Assembly (NCBI RefSeq): GCF_008329535.1
Contig: NZ_NPKR01000002.1
Location: forward strand, 700,085 to 764,084
Reading direction: 5' to 3'
Length of the DNA: 64,000 nt
Source of the DNA: Mycolicibacterium sp. P1-18
Lineage (GTDB): Bacteria; Actinomycetota; Actinomycetes; Mycobacteriales; Mycobacteriaceae
Shown here: in pieces, positions 38,324-51,031 of the stretch
How the letters are laid out: each line of letters begins with the position of its first letter
Numbering within the stretch: position 1 is the stretch's first letter
Made by a program: the position numbers and the translations under genes
Notes under the pieces: model-generated
The model's database searches: none
Seen by the model: only the letters and a program-made list of their open reading frames with translations
What the model was told of the DNA's origin: nothing

Positions 38324-38988
38324 CCAATACCCTTGAGGCACCGCGCCTTTCGAACCGTCAGGCGGCGATCCGGGTGGCGCTGGCCCTCGTCGGCGTCGGC
38401 GTGGTGATCGGGGTGGCATGGGCCTGGATCGCACCGCCGATCCAGCTGGTGATCGCCCTGACCAAGTCCGGCGACCGGGTGCGGGGCTACGTCGGCGACG
38501 AATCAGACCTGTTGTTCCTCGGGGCCTTCGTGATGACCGGGTTGCTGTTCGCGATGGCGGTGGCGGCCGCGGTGGCGACGTGGCAGTGGCGCCCGCACCG
38601 GGGGCCGCTGATGGTGGCGGCCCTATCCGTCGGATCGCTGGCGGCGGCCGGTGCGGCGGCCGGCGTGGGCGCGGCCGTGGCCCGTTGGCGCCACGGCGTC
38701 GTCGACGTCGGGGCGGCCCCGGTATCGGCGGACCACCGCGTGTTCTACACCCACGAGGCACCTGCGGTGTTCTTCGGCAGCGGGCCGTTCCAGATCGCGG
38801 CGTCGATCGTCATTCCCGCGGGGGTGGCCGCGCTGGTCTACGCGATCTGTGCGCTGTCGACCAAGCGCGACGATCTCGGGGCGTGGCCGCCCGTCGAGGT
38901 GCCCTACTTCGTCGGTCCGGTTAGCGGTCCAGCTCCGACAGCGGCAGCCGGTCCACCTTTCGACCCGTCGCCACCTTCGCCGAGATGA
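38320..38988 (+). CDS. DUF2567 membrane protein
   Basis: A 222-residue protein with four hydrophobic segments (about 17-45, 64-88, 98-120 and 158-182) and a proline-rich C-terminal tail. It matches the conserved mycobacterial membrane protein that follows bioB (DUF2567); its function is unknown. The ATG at 38320 overlaps bsaP, so it is in the bioB transcript. The final 68 bp overlap the convergent lipase gene in another frame. Confidence 0.82.
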   Translation: MTNTLEAPRLSNRQAAIRVALALVGVGVVIGVAWAWIAPPIQLVIALTKSGDRVRGYVGDESDLLFLGAFVMTGLLFAMAVAAAVATWQWRPHRGPLMVAALSVGSLAAAGAAAGVGAAVARWRHGVVDVGAAPVSADHRVFYTHEAPAVFFGSGPFQIAASIVIPAGVAALVYAICALSTKRDDLGAWPPVEVPYFVGPVSGPAPTAAAGPPFDPSPPSPR

Positions 38989-40273
38989 GCCCCAGCCGGA
39001 GCATGCCCCGGTAGGTCGACGGGTTCAGCATCGTCGGCCACTTGGTCCGCGCCCGCTTGCTCGACGGCGGCCGGCCGGCGAAGCGGTCCCGGAGCCAGCG
39101 CAGCGTCATCGGGGCCGACAGCGGGTGCAGCAGCATGTGCTCGCTGAGCATGTCGCGGTGATAGGTGACGTCGGCGCCACCGGTGCTGTAGGTCTCGGTC
39201 AGCTCGTCGATGTCGGCGACGGACACGATGCGGTCGTGCACGGCCTGCACGACCAGCACCGGGAAACTCGGCGCCGCGGTGCCCAGCTTGATGCTGTCGA
39301 AGACGTGCTGCACCTCGGGCGTGCGCAGGATGTTCTCCAGCGGCGCGTCGACCATGTTGCCCATGTCCTTGCGGATCAGCTTGATGACGGCCTTGGCGGT
39401 CGTCATCTTCTGAATGTCGGTCAGCATGGCCTTGCCCTCGACCGTGACGTGCTGGTTGATGACGCGATCCAGGTCGGGGTAGACGTGGGACAACGCGGCG
39501 ACCACCAGCGCGGGCAGGCCGGAGTAGAAGCTGCCGTTGAGTCGGCGGAACGTGTTGCCCAGGTCGCCGACCGGCGAACCCAGCACCGCGCCCACCACGT
39601 TGAGTTCGGGCGCGTACGTCGCGTGCACCTCGGTGGCCCAGGCGGTGGCCAGACCGCCGCCGGAGTAGCCCCACAGGCCCATGGGGGCCTCGGGCGACAG
39701 GTTGAGCGACTCGGTGTTCAGCGCGGCCCGCAGACCGTCGAGCACGTGATACCCCGGCTCGTACGGCGCGCCCCAGATGCCCAGGGGACCCTCGTGGTCG
39801 GGGATCGACACGGCCCAGCCCTCGGCCAGGGCGGCGGAGACCAGCAGGAACTCGAACTGTGCGAGGGCGCCGGTGGCCTTGGCCCCGCGCCGCAGCGCGT
39901 AGGACGGGAAGCAGCTGCCGGCCACGGCGTCGATCGCGCACTGGTAGGACAGGATGGGCCCCCGGCTGCCGGCGGGCCGGTCGGCGGGTACGACCACCGT
40001 CGTCGCGACGGCCTGAGGGACACCGTTGAGGTCCGTCGAGCGGTAGAGCAGCTGCGTGGCGGCCAGTTTCTGCGGAACCAGCCCGAGGAACGCCAGCTCG
40101 ACGTCGCGTGAGCGCAGCACCGTGCCGGGCTTGGCGTGCTCGAATCCGGCGGGCGGAAGGTAGAACGGATCGGCCTCGGGCCGCAGGGGCCTGACCTTGC
40201 GGCGAAGCTCTTCGTGAGTCGGTCGCCCGATCCATTCGGCACCGGTCGAGACGGCAGCGCTGCCCAAGTCCAT
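38921..40273 (-). CDS. Secretory-lipase-family alpha/beta hydrolase
   Basis: A 450-residue hydrolase of the LIP (secretory lipase) family. The nucleophile elbow is '[14 protein letters not shown]', followed by '[22 protein letters not shown]' with the catalytic Asp and '[11 protein letters not shown]' with the catalytic His. No cleavable signal peptide is obvious. The ATG at 40273 (MDLGSAAVS) is chosen; a GTG at 40291 is possible. The substrate is probably an acyl ester or triacylglycerol (inference). It is convergent with DUF2567 and follows nrtR on the same strand after 63 bp. Confidence 0.85.
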   Translation of the reverse strand: MDLGSAAVSTGAEWIGRPTHEELRRKVRPLRPEADPFYLPPAGFEHAKPGTVLRSRDVELAFLGLVPQKLAATQLLYRSTDLNGVPQAVATTVVVPADRPAGSRGPILSYQCAIDAVAGSCFPSYALRRGAKATGALAQFEFLLVSAALAEGWAVSIPDHEGPLGIWGAPYEPGYHVLDGLRAALNTESLNLSPEAPMGLWGYSGGGLATAWATEVHATYAPELNVVGAVLGSPVGDLGNTFRRLNGSFYSGLPALVVAALSHVYPDLDRVINQHVTVEGKAMLTDIQKMTTAKAVIKLIRKDMGNMVDAPLENILRTPEVQHVFDSIKLGTAAPSFPVLVVQAVHDRIVSVADIDELTETYSTGGADVTYHRDMLSEHMLLHPLSAPMTLRWLRDRFAGRPPSSKRARTKWPTMLNPSTYRGMLRLGLISAKVATGRKVDRLPLSELDR

Positions 40274-40336
40274 CCGGCCATTGTGGGTCACGCGGTCGTC
40301 AAAGCCAATTACGGCGGGTTTGCCACGCCGACGGCA

Positions 40337-41029
40337 TCACGTCGGGGGACGCAGCGCGGCGAACTCGTCGGTGACGCGGTACCGCGCCTCGGTGAAGCGG
40401 TACATCGCGGCCGGGCGGCCGCCACTTCGGCCGGACTTCGCCGTGGTGCCGGTGGGGACGATCACCTTGCGCCGGGCCAGGACGCGCTGCAGGTTCGTGG
40501 CGTCGACCTGGTAGCCGAGCGCGGCGTCGTAGACGTCCTTCAGCGTCGACAACGCGAATTCCCTTGGCGCCAAGGCGAACCCGATGTTGGTGTAGGAGAG
40601 TTTGGCGATCAGCCGGGCGTGGGCGTGGGTGATCATCGGCCGGTGGTCGAACGCCATCGGGGGCAGCGCCTGCACCGGGTGCCAGCGGGTGTCGGGTGGC
40701 AGCTCCGGGGTGGCGGGGGAGGGCACCAGCCCCAGGAACGTCGAGGCGATGGTGCGCGGGCCGGGCACCCGGGCCGGGTCGGAGAAGACGGCGAGTTGCT
40801 CGAGGTGGGTCAGCTCACGCAGGTCGACCTTCTCGGCCAGTTGGCGTCGCACCGAGCTCGTCATGTCCTCGTCGTGGCGGAGCTGCCCGCCGGGCAGCGA
40901 CCAGGCACCCCGCTCGGGTTCCATGGCCCGCTCCCAGAGCAACACGTTGAGCTGCGGGTTTGGCGTCGCGAGATCTCGAACTTGAAACACGACGGCCAAC
41001 ACCTCGTGGGCAGTGCTAGCATTGGGCAT
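40337..41029 (-). CDS. nrtR: Nudix-type NAD regulator NrtR
   Basis: A 230-residue regulator with an N-terminal Nudix-like domain ('[28 protein letters not shown]', a degenerate Nudix box) and a C-terminal winged helix ('[33 protein letters not shown]'). It is the NrtR repressor of NAD synthesis, sensing ADP-ribose or related ligands. I chose the ATG at 41029 over 41041 because a TATGAT -10 (41037-41042) lies 7 bp upstream (leaderless) and the 41041 codon sits inside the operator. It is divergent from nadABC. Confidence 0.9.
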   Translation of the reverse strand: MPNASTAHEVLAVVFQVRDLATPNPQLNVLLWERAMEPERGAWSLPGGQLRHDEDMTSSVRRQLAEKVDLRELTHLEQLAVFSDPARVPGPRTIASTFLGLVPSPATPELPPDTRWHPVQALPPMAFDHRPMITHAHARLIAKLSYTNIGFALAPREFALSTLKDVYDAALGYQVDATNLQRVLARRKVIVPTGTTAKSGRSGGRPAAMYRFTEARYRVTDEFAALRPPT

Positions 41030-41052
41030 GTTTTCGATCATAAGTCGAAAAC
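41017..41052. promoter_or_regulatory. NrtR operator in the nrtR/nadA divergent promoter
   Basis: GTTTTCGA (41030-41037) and TCGAAAAC (41045-41052) are perfect 8-bp arms with a 7-bp spacer. The spacer carries the nrtR -10 (TATGAT on the minus strand). On the plus strand TAGCAT (41017-41022) is a good nadA -10, putting the operator at about +1. Binding would repress both directions. Confidence 0.85.
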
Positions 41053-41077
41053 CCCGTCAGGATCAAAAGGAGCGGCC

Positions 41078-42094
41078 ATGACGGTAATGACGCAGATCAC
41101 GAACGGTCCCGCCGGGTACGGCGGCGTGGTGGCCGACGAGGCCTGGGCGGCGGAGGTGCGGCGCCTCGCCGACCTGCGCGGCGCCACCCTCCTCGCGCAC
41201 AACTACCAGCTGCCCGCCATCCAGGACGTGGCCGACCACGTCGGGGACTCGCTGGCGCTGTCGCGCATCGCCGCGGAGGCGCCGGAGGACACCATCGTGT
41301 TCTGCGGGGTGCACTTCATGGCCGAGACCGCCAAGATCCTCAGCCCCGAGAAGACGGTGCTGATCCCCGACCAGCGGGCCGGCTGCTCGCTGGCCGACTC
41401 GATCACCGCCGACGACCTGCGGGCCTGGAAGGCCGAATACCCCGACGCGGTGGTCGTGTCCTACGTCAACACCACCGCAGCGGTGAAGGCCCTCACCGAC
41501 ATCTGCTGCACCTCGGCCAACGCCGTGGAGGTGGTGGCCTCGATCCCCGAGGACCGCGAGGTGCTGTTCTGCCCCGACCAGTTCCTCGGCGCGCACGTCC
41601 GACGGATCACCGGCCGCACCAACCTGCACGTCTGGGCCGGGGAATGCCACGTGCACGCCGGCATCAACGGCGACGAGCTCGCCGCCCAGGCGCGGGCCCA
41701 CCCGGACGCCGAGCTGTTCGTCCACCCGGAATGCGGGTGCGCCACTTCGGCGCTGTACCTGGCCGGCGAGGGCGCCGTCCCCGACGACCGGGTCAAGATC
41801 CTGTCCACCGGCGGCATGCTCGACGCCGCCCGGCAGACCACCGCCCGACAGGTCCTGGTGGCCACCGAGATCGGCATGCTGCACCAATTGCGCCGCGCCG
41901 CACCACAGGTGGACTTCCAGCCGGTCAACGACCGGGCGTCCTGCGGGTACATGAAGATGATCACGCCGGCCGCGCTGCTGCGGTGCCTGATCGAGGGCGC
42001 CGACGAGGTGCACGTCGACCCCGAGGTGGCCGCCGCCGGCCGGCGCAGCGTGCAGCGGATGATCGAGATCGGGCAGCCCGGCGGCGGAGAGTGA
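41078..42094 (+). CDS. nadA: Quinolinate synthase
   Basis: A 338-residue [4Fe-4S] enzyme that condenses iminoaspartate with dihydroxyacetone phosphate to quinolinate. The three pseudo-repeated domains each supply a cluster Cys, in 'CCTSANAVE', 'HPECGC' and '[10 protein letters not shown]' (the exact ligands are inferred). '[25 protein letters not shown]' is the N-terminal signature. The ATG at 41078 has AAAGGAG upstream. It is the first gene of nadABC under NrtR control, overlapping nadB by 4 bp. Confidence 0.95.
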   Translation: MTVMTQITNGPAGYGGVVADEAWAAEVRRLADLRGATLLAHNYQLPAIQDVADHVGDSLALSRIAAEAPEDTIVFCGVHFMAETAKILSPEKTVLIPDQRAGCSLADSITADDLRAWKAEYPDAVVVSYVNTTAAVKALTDICCTSANAVEVVASIPEDREVLFCPDQFLGAHVRRITGRTNLHVWAGECHVHAGINGDELAAQARAHPDAELFVHPECGCATSALYLAGEGAVPDDRVKILSTGGMLDAARQTTARQVLVATEIGMLHQLRRAAPQVDFQPVNDRASCGYMKMITPAALLRCLIEGADEVHVDPEVAAAGRRSVQRMIEIGQPGGGE

Positions 42095-43665
42095 CCGGTT
42101 CGGCGGGCAGGAGCGGAGCGACCCGGGATGTGATCGGTTGGCAGCAGCGGGCCGACGTCGTCGTCGTCGGCACCGGCGTCGCCGGTCTGGCCGCAGCGCT
42201 GGCGGCCCACCGTAGGGGCCGCCGGGTCGTCGTCCTCAGCAAGGCCTCCCGGGCCGAGGGCGCCACCGCGACGTTCTACGCCCAGGGCGGGATCGCCGTG
42301 GTGGTGCCGCGCACCGACGACACGGTCGAGGCGCACGTCGCCGACACCGTCGCCGCGGGCGGCGGTCTCTGCGACGTCGACGCGGTGACGTCGATCGTCG
42401 CCGACGGATACTCCGCGGTGACCGAACTCGTCGACTTCGGCGCGCGGTTCGACGAGTCCGCCCCCGGACGGTGGTCGTTGACGCGGGAGGGCGGGCACTC
42501 GCGGCGCCGCATCGTCCACGCCGGCGGCGACGCCACCGGGGCCGAGGTGCAGCGGGCGCTCGACCACGCGGCCAACACGTTGGACGTCAGGTCGAACCAC
42601 GTTGCACTGCAGGTGATTCGTGACGCCGACACCGTCACCGGGGTGCTCGTCCGCAACGACGACGGCCTGGGCGTCATCCACGCTCCGTCGGTCATTCTCG
42701 CCACCGGGGGCCTCGGCCACCTGTACTCGGCGACCACCAACCCGGAGGGCTCGACCGGTGACGGCATCGCCCTGGCGCTGTGGGCGGGACTGCCCGTCGG
42801 CGACGTCGAGTTCATCCAGTTCCACCCGACCATGCTCTTCGACGGCAACGCCGGGGGCCGTCGACCGCTGATCACCGAGGCCCTCCGTGGGGAGGGTGCG
42901 GTGCTCGTCGACGCCCGGGGCGAGTCGGTGACCGCCGGCATTCACCCGATGGGTGATCTGGCGCCACGGGACGTGGTGGCCGCGGCGGTCGACGACCGCC
43001 TGGCCCGCACCGGTGACCCGTGCGTCTACCTCGACGCTCGGGCCGTCGCGGACTTCGCGCGCAGATTCCCCACCGTGAACGCCGCCTGCCTCGCGGCGGG
43101 GATCGACGCCACCGTCGCGCTGATCCCGGTGGTGCCCGGTGCGCACTACAGCTGCGGCGGCGTCGTCACCGACGTGTCGGGACGCACCGAGTTGCCGGGG
43201 CTCTTCGCCGCGGGCGAGGTGGCCCGCACCGGGATGCACGGCGCCAACCGGCTGGCGTCCAACAGCCTGCTCGAGGGTCTGGTCGTCGGCCGTCGTGCCG
43301 GCGCCGCGGCCGCCGACCACGCCGCCGACGCCGCGGCACCCCGCGCGGTCGTCGAACCCGTCACCCGGGCGGCGGCGGACCGCGCAGAACTGCAACGCGC
43401 CATGACGCGGCACGCGTCGGTGGTCCGCGACGCCGAGGGATTGAGCCGGGTCGCCGAATTGCTCGACACCGCCCAACCGCGAGACATGGCTTCCCGCAAC
43501 GACTTCGAGGACGCCGCCCTGACCGCCACGGCAGCGGTGGTCGTGGCGGCCGCCCGGGCCCGGCTGGAATCGCGCGGGTGCCACCATCGCTCCGACCATC
43601 CCGACGCCGATCCGGCCCGCGCGGTGAGCGCCAACCTACGACTCGAAGCCGAGGTGTGTTGCTGA
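42091..43665 (+). CDS. nadB: L-aspartate oxidase
   Basis: A 524-residue flavoenzyme that oxidises L-aspartate to iminoaspartate for NadA. The FAD-binding fold is '[19 protein letters not shown]', and the succinate-dehydrogenase-like active site is '[10 protein letters not shown]', '[11 protein letters not shown]' and '[12 protein letters not shown]'. '[27 protein letters not shown]' is also conserved. It starts with GTG at 42091, overlapping nadA, and ends with a 1-bp overlap with nadC. Confidence 0.95.
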   Translation: MTGSAGRSGATRDVIGWQQRADVVVVGTGVAGLAAALAAHRRGRRVVVLSKASRAEGATATFYAQGGIAVVVPRTDDTVEAHVADTVAAGGGLCDVDAVTSIVADGYSAVTELVDFGARFDESAPGRWSLTREGGHSRRRIVHAGGDATGAEVQRALDHAANTLDVRSNHVALQVIRDADTVTGVLVRNDDGLGVIHAPSVILATGGLGHLYSATTNPEGSTGDGIALALWAGLPVGDVEFIQFHPTMLFDGNAGGRRPLITEALRGEGAVLVDARGESVTAGIHPMGDLAPRDVVAAAVDDRLARTGDPCVYLDARAVADFARRFPTVNAACLAAGIDATVALIPVVPGAHYSCGGVVTDVSGRTELPGLFAAGEVARTGMHGANRLASNSLLEGLVVGRRAGAAAADHAADAAAPRAVVEPVTRAAADRAELQRAMTRHASVVRDAEGLSRVAELLDTAQPRDMASRNDFEDAALTATAAVVVAAARARLESRGCHHRSDHPDADPARAVSANLRLEAEVCC

Positions 43666-44525
43666 TGAACGACGACGAATGCGACGAGGCCCGGGCGGTC
43701 GTCGCCCGCGGCCTCGCGGAGGACCTGCGCTACGGGCCCGACGTCACGTCGCTCGCCACGGTCGCCGCCGACGCCACGACGAAGGCCGCGATGGTGAGCA
43801 GGCAGAGCGGTATCGCCGCGGGCGTCGACGTCGCACTGCTCGTGCTCGACCAGGTGATCGGGGAGGGGGAGTACGGCGTGGTGTCGCGCGTCGCCGACGG
43901 AACCCGGCTCGAGCCGGGCGACGCCATGCTCGTGCTCGAGGCCCCCACGCGAGGGCTGCTGACCGCCGAACGCACGATGCTGAACCTGGTCTGCCACCTG
44001 TCCGGCATCGCCAGCACCACCGCGGCGTGGGTCGAGGCGGTCCAGGGCACCGGCGCGAGGATTCGCGACACCCGCAAGACGCTTCCGGGGCTGCGGATCC
44101 TGCAGAAGTACGCAGTGCGGGTCGGCGGTGGGGTCAACCACCGCATGGGTCTGGGCGACGCGGCGCTGATCAAGGACAACCACGTCGCCGCCGCGGGATC
44201 GGTGGTGGCGGCCCTGCATGCCGTCCGGGCGACGGCGCCCGACGTCCCGGTCGAAGTCGAGGTCGACTCGCTCGAGCAGCTCGACCAAATTCTGGGCGAG
44301 GATCTCGGCGCGACACCGCTGGTGCTGCTGGACAACTTTCCGGTCTGGATGACCCAGATGGCGGTACAGCGACGCGCCGCCGCGGCGCCGCGGGTTTTGC
44401 TGGAATCCTCGGGCAACCTGTCGCTCGAGAATGCGTACGCCTATGCCGGCACCGGCGTCGACTACCTCGCGGTGGGTGCGCTGACCCATTCGGTCCGTGT
44501 GCTGGACGTGGGGCTCGACCTGTAG
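43665..44525 (+). CDS. nadC: Nicotinate-nucleotide pyrophosphorylase (carboxylating)
   Basis: A 286-residue quinolinate phosphoribosyltransferase that yields nicotinate mononucleotide and CO2. The motifs are 'AERTMLNLVCHLSGIAS', 'RDTRKTLPGLRILQKYAVRVGGGVNHR' (quinolinate and PRPP contacts) and 'LIKDNHVAAAG'. The ATG at 43665 overlaps the nadB stop by one base; a GTG at 43656 is an alternative. It is the last enzyme gene of the nadABC operon. Confidence 0.95.
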   Translation: MNDDECDEARAVVARGLAEDLRYGPDVTSLATVAADATTKAAMVSRQSGIAAGVDVALLVLDQVIGEGEYGVVSRVADGTRLEPGDAMLVLEAPTRGLLTAERTMLNLVCHLSGIASTTAAWVEAVQGTGARIRDTRKTLPGLRILQKYAVRVGGGVNHRMGLGDAALIKDNHVAAAGSVVAALHAVRATAPDVPVEVEVDSLEQLDQILGEDLGATPLVLLDNFPVWMTQMAVQRRAAAAPRVLLESSGNLSLENAYAYAGTGVDYLAVGALTHSVRVLDVGLDL

Positions 44526-44546
44526 CCGTGCGGCTAGGCTGCAGCC

Positions 44547-45020
44547 ATGTCGACACGCGTTATCCCGTACATCGCCCTCGTGCTCTCGGTCATCGCCGTC
44601 GGCCTGGCGACGTGGACGGCGTTGCGGCCCACGTCGACGAACGCGTCCGAACCGACCTACACCACCGCGCAGCAGAGCGACGCGAAGACCGCCATCTGCG
44701 CTGCGACGGACGTCGTGCGCAAGGGCGTGTCGCTCAACACGAATCTTCAGGGCCCCGGCGGTGAGGGCGACGTCGTCGGTTCCCTGGCCGTGGCGGCCAA
44801 CGCGCGACTGTCCCTCTCCGACGGCGGTCAGTACCTGATCACCAGGCTCGACCCCGCGACGCCCACCGAGCTCGCCGACGCGGTCAAGCAGTTTGCCAAC
44901 ACGCTGCTGGATATCGGCGCGGCCGCCACGGCCGGGGTGCCGAACAGCGACCCCGCCCAGGCGGCCCGGTTGCGCACCGCCGACGCCCAGAACAACGCGG
45001 TCATCGAGCGCTGCAAGTAG
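44547..45020 (+). CDS. Membrane-anchored exported protein of unknown function
   Basis: A 157-residue protein with one N-terminal hydrophobic helix (residues ~6-27, 'YIALVLSVIAVGLATWTAL') that would anchor it with the rest outside the membrane. The outer part is helical and Ala-rich with two cysteines (IC-AATD near residue 51 and the next-to-last residue C156), possibly a disulfide. I do not recognise a named family. It starts 21 bp after nadC and may be read from the same transcript; it faces the PGRS-like gene convergently. Confidence 0.7.
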   Translation: MSTRVIPYIALVLSVIAVGLATWTALRPTSTNASEPTYTTAQQSDAKTAICAATDVVRKGVSLNTNLQGPGGEGDVVGSLAVAANARLSLSDGGQYLITRLDPATPTELADAVKQFANTLLDIGAAATAGVPNSDPAQAARLRTADAQNNAVIERCK

Positions 45021-45024
45021 CCCG

Positions 45025-46071
45025 TCAGCCGGCGGAGCTGGACCCGTCGGCGCCCTTGGCGCCGGTCGTGCCGCCCGTTCCGCCGCTTCCGCCCGTACCG
45101 CCGCGGGCCGTCGTGGCGCCCGTGGCCGCGCCGCCGGCCCCGCCGTCACCGCCCCGGCCGCCGACTCCCGAGTCACCGCCCGTGCCACCGTTGCCGCCAC
45201 CGGCGAATCCGACGGCACTGTTGGCTTCGCCGCCGGTCCCGCCCTTGCCCCCGTTGCCGGTGACGAGTCCGCCGCGGCCGCCGGTGCCACCCGCGCCGCC
45301 GCTGGCGGTGCCGCCGACGCTGTACGCCACCCCGCCGTCGCCGCCCGCACCACCGTTGCCTGCGACGACTCCGCCGTTCCCGCCGGTGCCGCCGCGTCCG
45401 CCGTTGGCGGGTCCGCTGACCGTCACGCTCAGCGAGCCGGTGCCGCCCTTGCCGCCGTTGCCGAACAGCCCCGCGTTGCCGCCGTTGCCGCCGTAGCCAC
45501 CCCGGGCGCCACCCGCCCCGTCGCCGCCGTTGCCGAGCAGCAGACCGCCGTTGCCGCCGTCCTGTCCCGGCAGCAAGCCGGGTCCGCCGTTGCCGACGAG
45601 CAGGCCGCCGTTCTGACCGGGCGCCCCGTTGGAGACGAAGACCGCGTACACCGAGCCGACCACGTCACCCAAGGCCGGGCCCGGCGCGGTGACCTGGTTC
45701 GGCACCGCCGTCGTCGCGGTGTCGCCGACGCGGGCGGCCGCCGGCCCCGCTAGGACGGTGGGCACGGCCTTGTTCGGCCCGGCGGGCGCGGTCTCGCGGC
45801 GATGAAAGTCGTTCGCCTCGGGCGCGGGCGGCGCGACCGCAGCGGCCAGCAGCGCAGTGGGCTGCACGGTTGGCTGTACGGTCGCCTGAATGCTTGCCAA
45901 AGTCGTCGACGCGGGGACCGGCTGCGCCGCCACGAGCCGGCTCGGCGCGGACGTCACCTCGGGTCCGGCGGACGACGACGGACCGGTGGCCGCCGTGGCC
46001 GACGTGGTGGCGGCCAGCATGCCCGCGGCGATCACGGCCGTGAACAGGGACTTCTGGGGAGCGCTCGTCAT
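45025..46071 (-). CDS. Exported PGRS-type glycine-rich repeat protein lacking a PE domain
   Basis: A 348-residue protein. Residues 1-30 are a signal-like segment (KSLFTAVIAAGMLAATTSATAA) and ~30-145 a Pro/Ala/Thr-rich linker. From 'NGAPGQNGGLLVGNGGPG' (about residue 153) to near the end there are GGxGGx/GNGG repeats like the PGRS domain of PE_PGRS proteins. There is no PE domain. The ATG at 46071 has AGGAG about 9 bp upstream; the open frame extends to 46158 with non-homologous sequence. Such domains form Gly-rich helical sheets that can bind calcium in related proteins. Surface location is inferred. Confidence 0.8.
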   Translation of the reverse strand: MTSAPQKSLFTAVIAAGMLAATTSATAATGPSSSAGPEVTSAPSRLVAAQPVPASTTLASIQATVQPTVQPTALLAAAVAPPAPEANDFHRRETAPAGPNKAVPTVLAGPAAARVGDTATTAVPNQVTAPGPALGDVVGSVYAVFVSNGAPGQNGGLLVGNGGPGLLPGQDGGNGGLLLGNGGDGAGGARGGYGGNGGNAGLFGNGGKGGTGSLSVTVSGPANGGRGGTGGNGGVVAGNGGAGGDGGVAYSVGGTASGGAGGTGGRGGLVTGNGGKGGTGGEANSAVGFAGGGNGGTGGDSGVGGRGGDGGAGGAATGATTARGGTGGSGGTGGTTGAKGADGSSSAG

Positions 46072-46206
46072 CGGGGTAGATCTCCTGGATCGTTTCCTGG
46101 CCGTGGCGGCTGGACGCTCGAACCACGGGTCGCGCAGTGGTGTACATACGTTTACCAAAGCTGACGCGAATTTGCCAAAACTCGATCCGGGCGACGGATT
46201 CCGCGC

Positions 46207-46842
46207 TCAGGTAGTTGCGGTACGTCGCATCAGCGACAACACCACCGCAGCGGAGGCGAACAACCCGGAGAACACCCGGTTGAGGATGGTCTGCTGGCGT
46301 GGGGTGTGCAGCCACTCGACCAGCCGCACCGCGAGACCGGTGTAGAGCCCCATCACGACGAGGTCGACGGCGATCATCGTCACGCCGATCGTCAGATACT
46401 GCGGGAGCAGCGGCGCCGTCGGCACCACGAACTGTGGCAGTACCGCGAGGAAGAACACCAGGCTCTTCGGGTTGGTGGCGTTGACCAGGAAGCCCCTGGT
46501 CAGCAAGCCCAGGCGGCCGCCGTCGACGACCGTGCCGATCTGGGCGCGCAGGTCGGTCGTCACCGAACGCCATTGCCGGACGGCCAGATACACGAGGTAG
46601 AGCACGCCGATCCACTTGACCACGTTGAACGCGACGATCGAACTGGCCACCGCGGCGCCGAGCCCGACGGCGACCAGGGCGAGCTGAAGCATCAGGCCGG
46701 CCTCCATGCCGGCGATGCTCCAGTAGCCTCGCCGCACCCCGTGGGTCATGCCGGTGGCCATCGCCTGGATCGCACCCGCGCCGGGGGAGACGGCGATCAG
46801 GATCGCCGCGACGACGAACGCGAGCCACATCTGCAGTGCCAT
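46207..46842 (-). CDS. LysE/RhtB-family amino-acid exporter
   Basis: A 211-residue inner-membrane protein with about six helices and the LysE/RhtB N-terminal signature 'VAAILIAVSPGAGAIQAMATGMTHGVRRG'. 'KWIGVLYLVYLAVRQWRS' and 'FLVNATNPKSLVFFLAVLPQFV' are also typical. The family exports amino acids such as lysine, threonine or homoserine; the substrate here is unknown. It begins 6 bp after the deazaflavin-type gene on the same strand, so the two probably form an operon. Confidence 0.88.
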   Translation of the reverse strand: MALQMWLAFVVAAILIAVSPGAGAIQAMATGMTHGVRRGYWSIAGMEAGLMLQLALVAVGLGAAVASSIVAFNVVKWIGVLYLVYLAVRQWRSVTTDLRAQIGTVVDGGRLGLLTRGFLVNATNPKSLVFFLAVLPQFVVPTAPLLPQYLTIGVTMIAVDLVVMGLYTGLAVRLVEWLHTPRQQTILNRVFSGLFASAAVVLSLMRRTATT

Positions 46843-46848
46843 GGCGTC

Positions 46849-47271
46849 TTAGGCGATGTCGGCGACGAAGGTGCCCTGGCGCTTGGCCAGCATCTGCGGA
46901 ATGCGTGGCAGCGTGGCGTCGACGGTGCCCACCGGAAGCACCCGTGGATTCACCAGGTGTAGGTCCTTGCGGCCGACGTGAATGTTCGCCTCGCCCGCGG
47001 CCAGCACGTTCTTCACCCAGTTCGTCTTGCCGTGGACCAGTCCGATCGCCAGCACGTCGCCCTTGCGGTAGGCGGTGACGATGGTCTCGTACTGCTTGCC
47101 GGAGGTGCGACCGCGGTGGGAGATCACCGCGAAGCCCGGCATCCGCTTCGACAGCGGCCTGAGCAGCGGGTTGACGTACTTGATCTGGAAGCGCTCCAAC
47201 CACACCGGCATGATCATCGGTACGCCGGGCGCGTGATTGGGGTGTTGTTCTCGCGAGGTGGACGGCGACAT
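46849..47271 (-). CDS. F420-dependent nitroreductase (Ddn-like) family protein
   Basis: A 140-residue split-barrel protein of the deazaflavin-dependent nitroreductase family (DUF385). The core is 'VISHRGRTSGKQYETIVTAYRKGDVLAIGLVHGKTNWVKNVLAAGEANIHVGRK'; 'GRTSGKQYETIV' and 'NWVKNVLA' are the F420-binding hallmarks. It probably carries out an F420H2-linked reduction of an unknown substrate. The ATG at 47271 follows GGAG by 5 bp. The gene is divergent from hisD, with a 46-bp gap. Confidence 0.85.
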   Translation of the reverse strand: MSPSTSREQHPNHAPGVPMIMPVWLERFQIKYVNPLLRPLSKRMPGFAVISHRGRTSGKQYETIVTAYRKGDVLAIGLVHGKTNWVKNVLAAGEANIHVGRKDLHLVNPRVLPVGTVDATLPRIPQMLAKRQGTFVADIA

Positions 47272-47304
47272 GGCGGCTCCCGGATTCTGATTTGTCTGCT
47301 CTGG

Positions 47305-47317
47305 GACAATAGACGGC
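47305..47317 (+). promoter_or_regulatory. Predicted leaderless promoter of the his operon
   Basis: GACAAT (47305-47310) lies 7 bp before the GTG of hisD. No ribosome site is present, so a leaderless mRNA is plausible. The first base departs from TANNNT. Confidence 0.35.
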
Positions 47318-50410
<3,093 letters not shown>

Positions 50411-50414
<4 letters not shown>

Positions 50415-51031
50415 CGACGAAGGTCGTTGTCCTCGACTACGGCTCGGGCAACCTCCGCTCGGCTCAGCGCGCCCTGGAACGCACCGGCGCCGAGGTCGAG
50501 GTGACGGCGGATCCTGCCGCGGCCGCCGCGGCGGACGGCTTGGTCGTCCCCGGCGTCGGCGCCTACGAGGCGTGCATGACCGGACTGCGCGGCGTCAACG
50601 GCGACCAGATCGTCGCCGACCGGCTGGCCAAGGGCCACCCGGTGCTCGGCATCTGCGTCGGCATGCAGATCCTGTTCAGCCGCGGCGTCGAATTCGGCGT
50701 GCAGAGCGACGGCTGCGGTCAGTGGCCCGGCTCGGTGGTGCGCCTGGACGCTCCCGTCGTCCCGCACATGGGCTGGAACGTCGTCGACGCACCGACGGGC
50801 AGCACGCTGTTCAAGGGTCTCGACGCCGACACCCGGTTCTACTTCGTGCACTCCTACGCCGCCCAGAAGTGGGAGGGCGACCCGAGCGCGCTGCTGACGT
50901 GGGCGACGCACCACGTACCCTTCCTGGCTGCAGTGGAGGACGGCGCCCTGAGCGCCACGCAATTTCATCCGGAGAAGAGCGGCGACGCCGGCGCGACGCT
51001 GCTCGCCAATTGGGTCGAGGGGCTCTCGTGA
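50411..51031 (+). CDS. hisH: Imidazole glycerol phosphate synthase glutaminase subunit
   Basis: A 206-residue class I glutamine amidotransferase that supplies ammonia to HisF. The oxyanion and nucleophile region is '[11 protein letters not shown]' and '[10 protein letters not shown]' (catalytic Cys); the His-Glu pair is in '[13 protein letters not shown]'. GTG start at 50411. It partners with HisF, encoded two genes downstream. Confidence 0.95.

Noticed and set aside
45056..45496. Proline-rich plus-strand frame opposite the PGRS-like gene
   Set aside because: It is the complement of Gly-rich codons and has no promoter or ribosome site.
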